A DNA stretch of 49,633 nucleotides from Prauserella rugosa (GTDB lineage: Bacteria > Actinomycetota > Actinomycetes > Mycobacteriales > Pseudonocardiaceae): the NCBI RefSeq assembly GCF_000719975.1, contig NZ_JOIJ01000023.1, positions 1 to 49,633 on the forward strand, read 5' to 3'. This document shows positions 7,211-18,064 of this stretch, one piece after another; position 1 is the stretch's first letter, and each line of letters starts with the position of its first letter. The notes beneath the pieces were generated by a model, which did not search any database, was not told the DNA's origin, and saw only the letters and a list, made by a program, of their open reading frames with translations. Both the position numbers and the translations under genes were made by a program.

Positions 7211-8041
7211 TCACGCCCGAGACCGGCCCAGCCACGCCTCGACGGCCCGCGCGAGGTCCCGCTCCGCCGTGACGGCGTCCACGCCGAGCACGGTCGCCAA
7301 CGCCCCGCCCGCAGGCAGCGGCGTCACCGACCACCACTGCCCCGACAGCGCCCCCGCAGCCCCGGCAACGGCGCGGTCGGCAACGGCGCGGTCGGCCGGG
7401 TCGACACCGCCGTCCACGGACTCGTCCTGCGGTCCGGCCACGATCTCGGTACCGAGTACCCGCCTGCCCGCCAGATACGCCGGACTGCGGTCGAGCTGCT
7501 CCTCACCGACCGTCAGTTCCTGCCGCAACATCGGCATCCCGGCCCGCACGACGTGGGTCGCCGTCGTCAGCGTGCCGGGCCGCTCGCCCTCGCGGCCGAG
7601 CACCAGCACCTCCCGCGTGCGCAGGCGCGCGTCGCCATCGAGGTCCACCGTGAGGCGTGCGTGGTGGCGGGCCCGCGCCGTCACGACGGTCGGTTCGGGC
7701 AGGTACTCGAACCGCCCGCCGTCGGCCACCTCCACGTGCACGGCCATCGCGCTCTCGCCGCCGCTCTGACCGGGCAGGGCCAACGTCGCCGCGACCCCCG
7801 AGAGCCGCAGGCTCGCCCCCTCACCCACGCGGACGTGCAGCACCAGATCGTCGCCGCCGAGCGGAGCCGTCGCCGAGTTCACCAGGTGGACCTGCGCCCC
7901 CGTGCCCACTCCCGCGCCCACCCCAGAGCCCGCCTGCGCGCGGGGGAACAGCGTCAACGGCGCCATCGACCGCAGCTGCCTCAGCACCGTCCTGCCGGTG
8001 ACTCCGTCGAACTCGGCCGTGAGTCGCGCGGTGGCCCTCAC
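7211..8041 (-). CDS. ureD: urease accessory protein UreD (UreH)
   Basis: A 276-residue scaffold for nickel insertion into urease. In known systems UreD binds the apo-enzyme and recruits UreF and UreG. The GTG start at 8041 overlaps the ureG stop in a GTGA junction, so translation should be coupled; longer frames upstream only read ureG out of frame. Visible features are the N-terminal [19 protein letters not shown], the family core [12 protein letters not shown], and [16 protein letters not shown], as in other UreD proteins. Actinobacterial UreD is divergent, so I rest the call on operon position together with these motifs. Last gene of the urease operon. Confidence 0.9.
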   Translation of the reverse strand: MRATARLTAEFDGVTGRTVLRQLRSMAPLTLFPRAQAGSGVGAGVGTGAQVHLVNSATAPLGGDDLVLHVRVGEGASLRLSGVAATLALPGQSGGESAMAVHVEVADGGRFEYLPEPTVVTARARHHARLTVDLDGDARLRTREVLVLGREGERPGTLTTATHVVRAGMPMLRQELTVGEEQLDRSPAYLAGRRVLGTEIVAGPQDESVDGGVDPADRAVADRAVAGAAGALSGQWWSVTPLPAGGALATVLGVDAVTAERDLARAVEAWLGRSRA

Positions 8042-8781
8042 ACCGCCCCGACCGGAAGCAGCGAACGCACCCAGTCGGCGACCGCGGGCGCGTCGGGAGT
8101 GTCCACGAGGGACTGCGTGATCACGGGCAGCTTCCCGCGCATCCGGTGCGCGTCGGAGGTCATCACGTCCATGTCCGCGCCCACGAGGTGGGCGATGTCG
8201 ATCTTGTTGATCACCAGCAGGTCGGCCGTCGTCACACCGGGACCGCCCTTGCGCGGCACCTTGTCGCCACCCGCGACGTCCACCACGAACACCTGGGCAT
8301 CGACCAGACCCCGGCTGAACACGGCGGTGAGGTTGTCGCCGCCGCTCTCGATGATCACCAGGTCCAGCCCGGGGAATCGCGCCTCGAGCTCGTCGACCGC
8401 GTCGAGGTTGGCGGTGATGTCGTCCCGGATCGCCGTGTGCGGGCACGCACCGGTCTGCACCGCCTCGATGCGCTCCGGATCGAGCACGCCGGCCTTGCGC
8501 AGGAAGTCGGCGTCCTCGGTGGTGTAGATGTCGTTGGTGACGACGGCCAGGTTCAACTCCCCGCCCAGCGCGCGGCACAGGGCCGCCGTCAACGCCGTCT
8601 TGCCGCTGCCGACCGGGCCACCGATGCCGATGCGGTAGGCACGCCCGGCCTCCGGCGCCGCGTCGAACGGGTCCGGCTCGGCGGCCGTCGGATCGAAGTT
8701 GACCGGATGCACGTGCCCGTGCCCGTGACCGTGGCTGTTGCTGTGCTCGTGACCGTGGGTGTGGTCGTGTTCAACTGGCAA
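8038..8781 (-). CDS. ureG: urease accessory GTPase UreG
   Basis: A SIMIBI-class GTPase that drives nickel delivery to urease. The P-loop GGPVGSGKT lies at about residue 57, and the switch and nickel-site motif CPHT follows in [12 protein letters not shown]. Further on are IESGGDNL and the base-recognition NKID. The N-terminus is very His-rich (HDHTHGHEH then HGHGHGHVH), a metal-binding extension that may store nickel and partly stand in for the missing UreE. I choose the TTG at 8781, which has AGGAAGAGG upstream. It overlaps ureF by 11 bases and gives 247 residues. Frames extending to 9030 only read ureF out of frame. Confidence 0.94.
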   Translation of the reverse strand: MPVEHDHTHGHEHSNSHGHGHGHVHPVNFDPTAAEPDPFDAAPEAGRAYRIGIGGPVGSGKTALTAALCRALGGELNLAVVTNDIYTTEDADFLRKAGVLDPERIEAVQTGACPHTAIRDDITANLDAVDELEARFPGLDLVIIESGGDNLTAVFSRGLVDAQVFVVDVAGGDKVPRKGGPGVTTADLLVINKIDIAHLVGADMDVMTSDAHRMRGKLPVITQSLVDTPDAPAVADWVRSLLPVGAV

Positions 8782-9463
8782 AGAGACGCACCTCTTCCTT
8801 GTGATGCCGCAGATGGGCCTCGGCGAACAGGTCGAGCGCCGGGGCACCGGGAGCGGGCAGCTGACGCGGGTCCGTGCCCGCACACGTCGCGGCGCGCGCG
8901 GCGACGTCGTCGAGCTGGCCGGCCAGCCCGGCGACGACACCGTTGACCGCGAGGGGATCGAGACCGAGCAGGCGCACCGCGGCGCTGGCGGGCCCGCTGA
9001 CCGCGAGGTACGCCGCCGCAGCCGCGGCATCGAGGGGCAGGCCGCCGCCCACGCCGGTGATGGCCCCGAGGATCACCGGATGGTGCGGACGCGGGGTTGC
9101 GGCGAGCAGTGCGCGCAGCACCGGCGACGGCCAGGCGGCCCTCGCCGCACGCGCGGTCCCCCTGCCCTGTGCGCGGGAGGCTTCCCGCTGCGCCGCAGAC
9201 GGCGTGCGCGCGTCGAGTTCGGCGTCGAGCACCGCCCAGTGTCCACCCGCGACTCCACGCCGTGCCGCGTGCGCCGACGCCGCGGCGAACACCGCAGCCA
9301 GCTCCCCCGCGCTGCGCAACCTGCCGACCAGGAACGACGGCAGGTCCTCGACCCTGCCTACGACCCCACGTTCGACCGCCTCCTCGAGGCCGCCCGAATG
9401 CACGTGACCACCGCCGGGAAACCGTGAGTCGGCGAGGATCAGCGAGACCGCACCCGCCCTCAC
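8771..9463 (-). CDS. ureF: urease accessory protein UreF
   Basis: About 230 residues, all helical. UreF acts with UreD as a checkpoint for the UreG GTPase during urease maturation. The N-terminal [20 protein letters not shown] matches the UreF opening (LADSxFPxGGxxHSxGLE), and the C-terminal helices end in [14 protein letters not shown]. The most likely start is GTG at 9463, directly before [14 protein letters not shown]; its ribosome site is weak. A 100-base gap separates it from ureC and it overlaps ureG. Confidence 0.92.
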   Translation of the reverse strand: MRAGAVSLILADSRFPGGGHVHSGGLEEAVERGVVGRVEDLPSFLVGRLRSAGELAAVFAAASAHAARRGVAGGHWAVLDAELDARTPSAAQREASRAQGRGTARAARAAWPSPVLRALLAATPRPHHPVILGAITGVGGGLPLDAAAAAAYLAVSGPASAAVRLLGLDPLAVNGVVAGLAGQLDDVAARAATCAGTDPRQLPAPGAPALDLFAEAHLRHHKEEVRLFAS

Positions 9464-9563
9464 GACAGTCCATCCACAACGGACGGATGTGTCCACACCG
9501 GATAGCCACACCCCGCGGAAATCCACATCGGAGCACGTAGCCGACCCAACCAAACGCACCCCA

Positions 9564-11291
9564 TCAGAACAGGAAGTACCGCTGGGCCATGGGCAGTTCG
9601 CCGACCGGTTCCGGTTCGACCAGGTCACCGTCCACGCGCACCGCGAAACTGTCCGGGTCGACCCGGATGTCGGGCGTCGCGTCGTTGAGCACCATGTCGG
9701 CCTTCGTGACCGCGCGCGTGGACGAGACGGGGACCAGCGTGCGCCGCAACCGCCAGCGGTCGGCCAGATCGGCATCCGCGGACTCGGCCACGAAGTGCAG
9801 GCTCGACTCCGCGGCCACCGCGCCGGACGCTCCGTACATCGGCCGCGCGTGGTACGGCTGCGGAGTGGGGATCGAGGCGTTCGCATCGCCCATCTGCGCC
9901 CACGCGATGAACCCGCCCTTGAGCACCGCGTGCGGGCGGACACCGAAGAACCTCGGCTCCCACAGCACCAGATCCGCCAGCTTGCCGACCTCCACCGACC
10001 CGATCTGCCCTTCGAGGCCGTGGGCGATCGCCGGGTTGATCGTGTACTTCGCGACGTAACGACGCGCCCGCAGATTGTCGGCGTCGGCGTGCGCGGCCTC
10101 ACCCGGCATCGCACCGCGGCGCCGCTTCATCACGTGCGCCGTCTGCCACGTGCGGATCACCACCTCACCGACCCGGCCCATCGCCTGCGAATCCGAGCCG
10201 ATCATCGAGATCGCACCCACGTCGTGCAGCACGTCCTCGGCCGCGATCGTGCTCGGCCTGATCCGGCTCTCGGCGAACGCCAGATCCTCCGGCACCGACG
10301 GGTTGAGGTGGTGGCAGACGATCAACATGTCGAGGTGTTCGTCGACCGTGTTCACGGTGTGCGGACGGGTCGGATTCGTCGACGACGGCAGCACGTTCGG
10401 CAACCCCGCCACCGTGATGATGTCCGGCGCGTGCCCGCCACCGGCGCCCTCCGTGTGGTAGGCGTTGATCGACCTGCCGCCGATCGCGTCGATCGTGGAC
10501 TCGACGAAACCCGCCTCGTTGAGCGTGTCGGTGTGGATCGCCACCTGCACACCCGACTCGTCCGCCACCGACAGGCACGCATCGATCGCCGCGGGCGTCG
10601 TCCCCCAGTCCTCGTGCAGCTTGAACCCGGCCGCACCCGCGGCGAGTTGTTCCCGCAGCGCCTCGGCCCGCACGGTGTTGCCCTTGCCCAGCAGCAGCAC
10701 GTTCACCGGCTGGTCGTCCATCGCCTGCAACATGCGGCCCAGATTCCACGCACCCGGTGTGACCGTGGTGGCCTTGCTGCCCTCGGCAGGGCCGGTGCCA
10801 CCGCCGATCAGGGTCGTCACACCGGAGGCCAAGGCCGTGTCGGTCAACTGTGGACAGATGAAGTGGACGTGGCAGTCGATGCCGCCCGCCGTGAGGATCC
10901 GTCCGTTACCGGCGATGACCTCCGTGGACGGTCCGATGACGAGCGCGGGGTCGACACCGTCCATCGTGTCCGGGTTGCCCGCCTTGCCGATGCCGACGAT
11001 CCGCCCGTCGCGCACCCCGACGTCGGCCTTCACGACACCCCAGTGGTCGAGGATCACCGCGCCCGTGATGATCAGGTCCGGCGCCCCCTCGGCACGCGTG
11101 ACCGCGGCCTGCCCCATCGACTCGCGGATCACCTTCCCGCCGCCGAACATCACCTCGTCGCCCGCGCCCGCCGCGCCCATGCTGCGGTCCTCGGTGATCT
11201 CGATCAGCAGATCGGTGTCGGCCAGCCGCACCCGGTCACCCACCGTCGGGCCGAACAGCTCCGCGTACCGCTCCCGGCTCAGCTCCGTCAC
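9564..11291 (-). CDS. ureC: urease alpha subunit (catalytic)
   Basis: The 575-residue catalytic subunit hydrolysing urea to ammonia and carbamate. All nickel-site residues appear present: HVH at 141-143, the carbamylated Lys224 in GFKLHEDWG, His253 in AIHTDTLN, His287 in GGGHAPD, and Asp367 in [10 protein letters not shown]. The flap with the active-site Cys and His is at VCHHLNP (326-330). Length and ends are normal for a three-subunit bacterial enzyme. The ATG at 11291 overlaps the ureB stop by four bases. Confidence 0.98.
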   Translation of the reverse strand: MTELSRERYAELFGPTVGDRVRLADTDLLIEITEDRSMGAAGAGDEVMFGGGKVIRESMGQAAVTRAEGAPDLIITGAVILDHWGVVKADVGVRDGRIVGIGKAGNPDTMDGVDPALVIGPSTEVIAGNGRILTAGGIDCHVHFICPQLTDTALASGVTTLIGGGTGPAEGSKATTVTPGAWNLGRMLQAMDDQPVNVLLLGKGNTVRAEALREQLAAGAAGFKLHEDWGTTPAAIDACLSVADESGVQVAIHTDTLNEAGFVESTIDAIGGRSINAYHTEGAGGGHAPDIITVAGLPNVLPSSTNPTRPHTVNTVDEHLDMLIVCHHLNPSVPEDLAFAESRIRPSTIAAEDVLHDVGAISMIGSDSQAMGRVGEVVIRTWQTAHVMKRRRGAMPGEAAHADADNLRARRYVAKYTINPAIAHGLEGQIGSVEVGKLADLVLWEPRFFGVRPHAVLKGGFIAWAQMGDANASIPTPQPYHARPMYGASGAVAAESSLHFVAESADADLADRWRLRRTLVPVSSTRAVTKADMVLNDATPDIRVDPDSFAVRVDGDLVEPEPVGELPMAQRYFLF

Positions 11292-11584
11292 ATCGACCTC
11301 CGTTGAAGTCCGGGAACCGTGCGCGCACCGGCCAACGGCACCAGGTCGACCTCGCGGTCGACGCCGGGTTCGAAGCGGACGGCGGTGCCGGCGGCGATGT
11401 CGAGCCGCTTGCCCTCCGCCGCCGCCCTCTCGAACTCGAGTGCGCTGTTCACCTGGGCGAACTCGAAGTGCGAACCCACCTGCACGGGCCGATCCCCGGT
11501 GTTACGCACGCGCAGCGTCGTGCGCTCCCGCCCGGGATTCAGCACCACCGGCTCGCCTGCCGGAACGATCTCACCAGGCCTCAT
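11288..11584 (-). CDS. ureB: urease beta subunit
   Basis: A 98-residue structural subunit with the family opening [18 protein letters not shown], the [15 protein letters not shown] motif at about residues 29-43, and the end [13 protein letters not shown]. An ATG at 11584 and a GTG one codon earlier (11587) are both possible; AAGGGA lies upstream. It overlaps ureC by four bases and follows ureA after about 110 bases. Confidence 0.96.
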   Translation of the reverse strand: MRPGEIVPAGEPVVLNPGRERTTLRVRNTGDRPVQVGSHFEFAQVNSALEFERAAAEGKRLDIAAGTAVRFEPGVDREVDLVPLAGARTVPGLQRRSM

Positions 11585-11693
11585 CACCGCATCCCTTCCG
11601 AACCGGCCACCCGATCAAGGCGAGCCGCCGCTGCGACCGCCAACGCAACCTGCACCGCCGCCCGAGGTTCCGCCCGCACCGGCACTCCAGTCC

Positions 11694-11996
11694 TCATACG
11701 ACCGGGTTGTGAACGGTGACGAGCTTGGTGCCGTCGGGAAAGGTGGCCTCCACCTGCACCGAATCGAGCATCTCGGGGACGCCGTCGAGCACCTGCGCCC
11801 GCGACAGCACCTCACGGCCCGACGACATCAGCTCACTGACGGTCCTGCCGTCCCGCGCCCCCTCCACCACGTGATCGGTGATGAGCGCGACCGCTTCGGG
11901 ATGGTTCAGCCGCAGCCCGCGCTCCAGTCTGCGGCGAGCGACATCGGCGGCGACGTGGACGAGAAGCTTGTCCCGTTCCTGCGGACTCAGGTGCAT
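11694..11996 (-). CDS. ureA: urease gamma subunit
   Basis: A 100-residue subunit starting [20 protein letters not shown], with NHPEAVALI and the conserved end [19 protein letters not shown]. It is full length and is the first gene of the minus-strand urease operon ureA-B-C-F-G-D. The operon promoter should lie in 11997-12130, where I see no clear GlnR site. No ureE and no urea or nickel transporter gene is present in the window. Confidence 0.96.
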   Translation of the reverse strand: MHLSPQERDKLLVHVAADVARRRLERGLRLNHPEAVALITDHVVEGARDGRTVSELMSSGREVLSRAQVLDGVPEMLDSVQVEATFPDGTKLVTVHNPVV

Positions 11997-12434
11997 GAAC
12001 CGTGTCTATCACCGGTTTCGGGCTCCGGCCCGGCAGGCAACGTAGCCGTAACACCGATATTGCGTGGATCTTTCGTCAACGACAGGTTTCGCACTGAATC
12101 GTTCCCGTGATCGTGACCGAAACCACCGGTTTCTTCGATTGATACGCGGGCGCGCGTGGAGGAGAGTCTTCCGCAATAAGCCGGGTGTGGCCCGCAGCAC
12201 TCGTGTCGCCGTCCGCACCAGGGCGACCAGCGCGCACCACACCTGAATCACCACACCTGAATCACCACACCCGAATCGCCACGCACGAACCGCGCACCCG
12301 AATCGACGAAACCGCACCGCCGAATCCACACCGCCGGATCTCCACCACCCAATCTCCACCACCGAATCTGCACCGCCGAACACGATCAGCAGGCTCGACC
12401 GCACCCGAAGAGCCCCGTCGAAAGGCAGCTTGAC
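11997..12434. repeat. intergenic region with degenerate CACACCTGAATC-type repeats
   Basis: The divergent gap between ureA and the citrate synthase gene is 438 bp. Bases 11997-12180 are AT-richer and probably hold both promoters; I cannot define them. From about 12237 to 12395 there is a run of related units of about 12-15 bp (CACACCTGAATCAC, then CGAATC-centred variants such as CACCCGAATCG and CACCGAATC). No open frame here is convincing. Confidence 0.7.
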
Positions 12435-13583
12435 GTGACCGCCGCACCCACTTCCCCCAACACCCCGGCCGACGACTCGGACGGATTCGTCCCCGGACTC
12501 GAAGGTGTCGTCGCCTTCCGCACCGAGATCGCCGAACCGGACAAGGACGGTGGCTCGCTGCGCTACCGCGGCGTGGACATCGAGGACCTCGCAGGCAAGG
12601 TCAGCTTCGGAGACGTGTGGGGCCTGCTGGTGGACGGCGGGTTCGAACGTGGTCTCCCGCCCGCCGAGCCGTTCCCCGTTCCGGTCCACACCGGCGACGT
12701 CCGCGTCGACGCGCAGGCGGCCGTGGCGATGCTGGCGCCCATCTGGGGTTTCGCCCCACTGCTCGACATCTCCGACGACGAGGCCCGCGACCAGCTGGCC
12801 TCCGCGTCGGTGACGGCACTGTCCTACATCGCCCAGTCGGCGCGCGGCACCGGTCTGCCCGCGGTGCCGCAGTCGCGTGTGGACGAGGGACGCACCATTC
12901 CGGAACGGTTCATGATCCGCTGGCGCGGCGATCCCGACCCGGCACACGTCAAGGCCATCGACGCCTACTGGGCCTCGGCCGCCGAACACGGACTGAACGC
13001 CTCCACCTTCACCGCGCGCGTCATCGCCTCGACCGGCGCCGACGTCGCAGCCGCGCTGTCCGGCGCCATGGGCGCCATGTCCGGCCCGCTGCACGGCGGC
13101 GCACCCGCCCGCGTGCTGCCGATGCTGGAGGAGGTCGAGCGCACCGGTGACGCACGCGCCTATGTGAAGGGCCTGCTCGACCGCAAGGAGCGGCTGATGG
13201 GCTTCGGCCACCGCGTGTACCGCGCCGAGGACCCGCGCGCTCGCGTGCTGCGCCGCACGTGTCAGGAACTCGGTGCCGAGCGGTACGAGGTCGCCTCCGC
13301 GCTCGAGCAGGCCGCACTCGCCGAGCTGCGGGAACGCAGGCCCGACCGTCCGATCGAGACGAACGTCGAGTTCTGGGCCGCGGTCATCCTGGACTTCGCG
13401 CAGGTGCCGCCGTCGATGATGCCCGCGATGTTCACCTCGGCACGGACCGCGGGGTGGGCAGCCCACATCCTGGAGCAGAAGCGCACCGGACGGCTCGTGC
13501 GCCCGTCGGCGAAGTACGTCGGCCCGGGCCCCCGCGACCCGCAGGAGGTCGCAGGCTGGTCCACCCTCACCCCCCTCGTCTGA
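12435..13583 (+). CDS. citA: citrate synthase 2 (type II-like)
   Basis: A 382-residue enzyme condensing acetyl-CoA and oxaloacetate to citrate. The first catalytic His lies in SGPLHGGAPARV (about residue 220) and the second in MGFGHRVYRAEDPRAR (about 258). The family segment ETNVEFWAAVILDFA supplies the acidic region of the active site. It fits the actinobacterial CitA group, the second citrate synthase in mycobacteria, not the longer GltA. The GTG start has AAAGG nine bases upstream. It converges with the EphD-like gene at palindromic element copy 2. Methylcitrate synthase is the alternative reaction. Confidence 0.93.
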   Translation: MTAAPTSPNTPADDSDGFVPGLEGVVAFRTEIAEPDKDGGSLRYRGVDIEDLAGKVSFGDVWGLLVDGGFERGLPPAEPFPVPVHTGDVRVDAQAAVAMLAPIWGFAPLLDISDDEARDQLASASVTALSYIAQSARGTGLPAVPQSRVDEGRTIPERFMIRWRGDPDPAHVKAIDAYWASAAEHGLNASTFTARVIASTGADVAAALSGAMGAMSGPLHGGAPARVLPMLEEVERTGDARAYVKGLLDRKERLMGFGHRVYRAEDPRARVLRRTCQELGAERYEVASALEQAALAELRERRPDRPIETNVEFWAAVILDFAQVPPSMMPAMFTSARTAGWAAHILEQKRTGRLVRPSAKYVGPGPRDPQEVAGWSTLTPLV

Positions 13584-13596
13584 GGGTTCCCTGCCC

Positions 13597-13643
13597 CCCG
13601 AGGGCCCCATGGTCGCGTTGAACGCAACTAAAGGGCCCTCGGG
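13597..13643. terminator. palindromic element copy 2, between convergent genes
   Basis: CCCGAGGGCCCC and GGGCCCTCGGG arms flank a centre GGTCGCGTTGAACGCAACT that can extend the stem. It lies 14 bases past the citrate synthase stop and 7 bases past the stop of the facing gene, so it can end transcription from both sides. Confidence 0.85.
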
Positions 13644-13649
13644 CGCATG

Positions 13650-15389
13650 TCAGACGCGGCGGGAGGCGGCTCGGAGCAGGGACGGGGTGAACCGGGCCGC
13701 CACTCCGGCGACCTTCGCCTCGACCGTCGGCCGCACCACGGGCCGGTCCTTCTCGACCGCGCGCAGGATGTCGGCCGCGACCTTCTCCGGTGCGAAGTTG
13801 CGGCGTGCGAACAGGCGGTCGCCACGCAGGCGCCTGCTGTCCTGTTCGGACTCGTCGGCGCCCGAGAACGTCGTGGTCGCGGCGATCGCGGTCCGCACGA
13901 TTCCGGGGCAGACCGCGCTCACGCCGACACCGTGGGCGGCCAGCTCGGCACGGAGGCACTCGGTCAGGTGCAGCACCGCCGCCTTCGTCGTCGAGTACGC
14001 GGGCAGCATCGCGCTGGGCAGGTAGGCCGCCATCGAGGCGACGTTCACGATGTGCCCGCCCTCGCCGAGCTCGGCCAACTGCCTGCCGAACAGCCTGCTG
14101 CCGTGGATCACGCCCCACAGGTTGACGTCGACGGCGTGCTGCCAGTCCTCCAGCGAGGTGTCCAGAAAGGACCCCGCGACCCCGACGCCCGCGTTGTTGA
14201 CGACGATGTCGGCGACCCCGACTTCGGCGGCCACCTGCGCGGCGAACTCGGCCATCGCCTCGGCGTCGGCGACGTCCACGGGGTACGGATAGGCCGCACC
14301 GCCACGAGCACGCACCTCGTCGGCGACCCCGTCCACCGGGGCCACGTCGGCGAGCACCACGTCCGCACCCTCGGCGGCGAAGGCCAGCGCCGTGGCCCTG
14401 CCGATGCCGCTCGCAGCCCCCGTGACGAGCGCCAACCTGCCCGCGAACCGCCCGGCCGGCGCCGGACTGACGCGGGCACGCCGCAGCGAGCGCGCCTGCC
14501 TACCGCCCTCCACGTGGTCGACGAGTTCGGCGGCCGCGCGGGCGATGCGTTCCGGCGCGGCACGGGGAACCCAGTGCCCTCCCGTGATGCGGCGCACGCG
14601 AAGATCCGGTGCCCATCGTTCGACGGCGGTCTGCATGGGCGGCGTCACGTAGGCGTCGCCGGTCGGCGCGAGCACCTGCACGGGCACGTCGGCGCGGCGC
14701 TCACCCGGCGCGCTCAGCCTGCGGAAGATGTTGGCCCGGTAGAGGTTCAGTCCGTGCTCGGCGTCCGACACCGACGGCGCCGGCTCGGCCGGGTCGGTGC
14801 CGCGCACGATGCGGGCGAGCAGCCCGGTGCGGATCGCCAACTCCGGCAGGAGCGGAAGCTGGAAGAACCCGATGTAGGTCGAGTGCATCGCCTGGCGGGC
14901 CAGCTCGCGCCACCGCGACGGTGAGCGCAGGCCGTCGCGGAACCACTGCCCGGCGTGGTCGAGGCACGGGCCCGACACGGACGTGAACGAGGCGACGCGG
15001 CCACGGAGACGCTCGCCCGTCACCGCGTGCCACGTCTGGATGGAGCCCCAGTCGTGGGCGAGCAGGTGCACCGGCCGGTCCGGGCTGACGGCGTCGATCA
15101 CCGCGGCCAGGTCGGCGGCGAGGCGGTCGAGCACGTAGGCCTCGCGTTCCCGGGGTTTGCCGGAGGCACCCGCACCGCGGACGTCGTAGGTCACGAGCCG
15201 GAAGCGGCCCGCGAGCTCGGCGACCACGCCGTCCCACAACGATGCGTTGTCCGGGTAGCCGTGGACGCACACGAGCGTCGGTACCGGATCGCCCGCCTCG
15301 CGGCCGGGGTGCTCGGACGGTTCGTACACGCGTACCGCGAGTTCGACGCCGTCGTCGACCCGCACTCGCTGCATCGCCATGCCGAGCAC
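13650..15389 (-). CDS. ephD: EphD-like fusion of epoxide hydrolase and short-chain dehydrogenase
   Basis: A two-domain protein of 579 residues. Residues 1-300 are an alpha/beta hydrolase of the epoxide-hydrolase type: CVHGYPDN oxyanion loop, nucleophile elbow AHDWGS with Asp nucleophile, and late His in TGGHWVPRAAPERIA. Residues 310-579 are a classical short-chain dehydrogenase with TGAASGIG cofactor loop, NNAGVG, Ser in VNVASMAAY and YSTTK. M. tuberculosis EphD (about 590 residues) has the same order and has been linked to mycolic-acid modification. Whether the host makes mycolates is not known from this window. ATG starts at 15389, 15380 and 15374 are possible. Confidence 0.92.
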   Translation of the reverse strand: MLGMAMQRVRVDDGVELAVRVYEPSEHPGREAGDPVPTLVCVHGYPDNASLWDGVVAELAGRFRLVTYDVRGAGASGKPREREAYVLDRLAADLAAVIDAVSPDRPVHLLAHDWGSIQTWHAVTGERLRGRVASFTSVSGPCLDHAGQWFRDGLRSPSRWRELARQAMHSTYIGFFQLPLLPELAIRTGLLARIVRGTDPAEPAPSVSDAEHGLNLYRANIFRRLSAPGERRADVPVQVLAPTGDAYVTPPMQTAVERWAPDLRVRRITGGHWVPRAAPERIARAAAELVDHVEGGRQARSLRRARVSPAPAGRFAGRLALVTGAASGIGRATALAFAAEGADVVLADVAPVDGVADEVRARGGAAYPYPVDVADAEAMAEFAAQVAAEVGVADIVVNNAGVGVAGSFLDTSLEDWQHAVDVNLWGVIHGSRLFGRQLAELGEGGHIVNVASMAAYLPSAMLPAYSTTKAAVLHLTECLRAELAAHGVGVSAVCPGIVRTAIAATTTFSGADESEQDSRRLRGDRLFARRNFAPEKVAADILRAVEKDRPVVRPTVEAKVAGVAARFTPSLLRAASRRV

Positions 15390-15472
15390 CCTAGTCCGGA
15401 CCGGCGCCGGAACCGGACCTTTCGTGACGCAGGTAAAGGCCGACGCCCCACCGCCTGTCTACGATCTTCGGC

Positions 15473-16837
15473 ATGCTGCCTACCACCGAGCTCGTGCTGA
15501 ACCGCAGGATCGCCACCGAACAGGTCGCGGGACGTGCACCGTCGCTGGCCGCGGCCGTCGTCCGCGACGGTGAGATCGTCTGGTGGGGTTCGCGCGGCAC
15601 GGTCGACGGAGCACGCCCGCACCGCGGCACGCAGTATCGCATCGGATCGATCACCAAGTCGATCGTCGCGGCCGCCGTTCTGCGCCTGCGCGACGAGGGC
15701 AGGCTCGACCTGAACGACCCGCTCGACAAGCACGTCCCCGGCACGAGCTTCGGCTCGGGCACCACGATCGCCTGGCTGTTGTCGCACACGAGCGGCCTGA
15801 CGTCGGAGTCGCCCGGCGCGTGGTGGGAACGCAGCCAGGGAGGCGACTGGAACGATCTGTCGGCCAGCCTCACGCCCGGTGAGACCAAGCACCGCCCTGG
15901 GCGCCTTTTCCACTACTCCAACGTCGGCTACGGCGTCCTCGGCGAGCTCGTCGCCCGCATCCGCGGCGCCCACTGGCTCGACGTGGTGCGCGAGGAGATC
16001 CTCGAACCGCTCGACATGCGCCACACCACCGCCTCGCCTGGCGAGGGCGGGCTCCCGCACGCCACGGGGTACGCGGTGCATCCGTTCGCCGACGTCCTCC
16101 TGCCCGAGCCCGCCCACGACGCGGGCGCGATGGCACCGGCTGGACAGCTGTGGTCCACGCTCGACGACCTGTGCAGCTGGACCGCCTTCGTGGGCGGGCG
16201 CACCCGCGACGTGCTCAGCCCCGAGACCGTCGCGGAGATGCGGGAGGCCGCGACCGTCGACGACAGTGCAGGCGCCTGGACCGCCGGATACGGCCTCGGC
16301 TTCCAGTTGATGCAGGCCCGCGGCAAGCGGCTCGCGGGCCACACCGGCTCGATGCCGGGGTTCCTCGCCTGCTCGCTGATCGACCCGGCGACGCAGACGG
16401 GCGCCGTCACCTACGCCAACACCACCTCGGGCGTGGCCATCGCGGGCCTGGCCGCCGATCTGATCGCGATGGCCGACGACCACGAGCCGCCGCTGCCGGC
16501 CGAGTGGGCGCCGTCCCCCGTCGAGCCGGGCATGCTGGAACTGACCGGACTGTGGCACTGGGGCCCGAAGCCGTACCACCTGCACGCCATGGCCGACGGC
16601 TGGTTCAACTTGGTGCCCGCGGACGGGTCCGGACGGGCGTCGCGGTTCCGCCCGCTCGGCGACGACAGGTGGCTCGGCCTCGACGGTTACTACGCGGGAG
16701 AAACGCTCACCCTGGGTCGCGTGAGCGATGGCACACCGGCGTACCTCAACCTTGCGACCTTTGTTTTCACCCGCACTCCCTACGACCCGGCGGCCCCCGT
16801 ACCCGGCGGAGTGGACCCCGAAGGCTGGAGGGCGTGA
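15473..16837 (+). CDS. serine hydrolase of the beta-lactamase/D,D-peptidase family
   Basis: A 454-residue class C beta-lactamase-fold protein. It has the SITK tetrad (Ser59-Lys62), YSN (147-149) and HTG (289-291), the three motifs of AmpC-like enzymes and esterase relatives. There is no signal peptide, so it is probably cytoplasmic, which argues against a peptidoglycan or antibiotic role. A beta-barrel extension of about 110 residues follows the catalytic domain (WHWGPKPYHLH onward). It is divergent from the EphD-like gene, and serC follows after 12 bases. The substrate is unknown; an esterase or peptidase is most likely. Confidence 0.88.
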   Translation: MLPTTELVLNRRIATEQVAGRAPSLAAAVVRDGEIVWWGSRGTVDGARPHRGTQYRIGSITKSIVAAAVLRLRDEGRLDLNDPLDKHVPGTSFGSGTTIAWLLSHTSGLTSESPGAWWERSQGGDWNDLSASLTPGETKHRPGRLFHYSNVGYGVLGELVARIRGAHWLDVVREEILEPLDMRHTTASPGEGGLPHATGYAVHPFADVLLPEPAHDAGAMAPAGQLWSTLDDLCSWTAFVGGRTRDVLSPETVAEMREAATVDDSAGAWTAGYGLGFQLMQARGKRLAGHTGSMPGFLACSLIDPATQTGAVTYANTTSGVAIAGLAADLIAMADDHEPPLPAEWAPSPVEPGMLELTGLWHWGPKPYHLHAMADGWFNLVPADGSGRASRFRPLGDDRWLGLDGYYAGETLTLGRVSDGTPAYLNLATFVFTRTPYDPAAPVPGGVDPEGWRA

Positions 16838-17980
<1,143 letters not shown>

Positions 17981-17996
17981 GCCGCACCGGCCACAT

Positions 17997-18049
17997 GCCC
18001 CCGAGGGCCCCTTGGTTGCACTGAACGCAACCAAAGGGCCCTCGGGGGC
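17997..18049. terminator. palindromic element copy 3, between convergent genes
   Basis: GCCCCCGAGGGCCCC and GGGCCCTCGGGGGC arms, with TTGGTTGC and GCAACCAA pairing inside. Here the inner stem is perfect where copies 1 and 2 have mismatches. It sits between serC and the convergent arylsulfotransferase-fold gene. Confidence 0.87.
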
Positions 18050-18064
18050 ACTTTCTGTCTCCGC

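Noticed and set aside
9489..11306. 605-codon open frame on the plus strand
   Set aside because: It is antisense to ureC; its His/Arg-rich composition is the usual result of high-GC third positions on the other strand.
12000..12150. GlnR nitrogen-control site in front of ureA
   Set aside because: Several GTTTC and GTAAC-like words are present but none with the spacing of the GlnR consensus.
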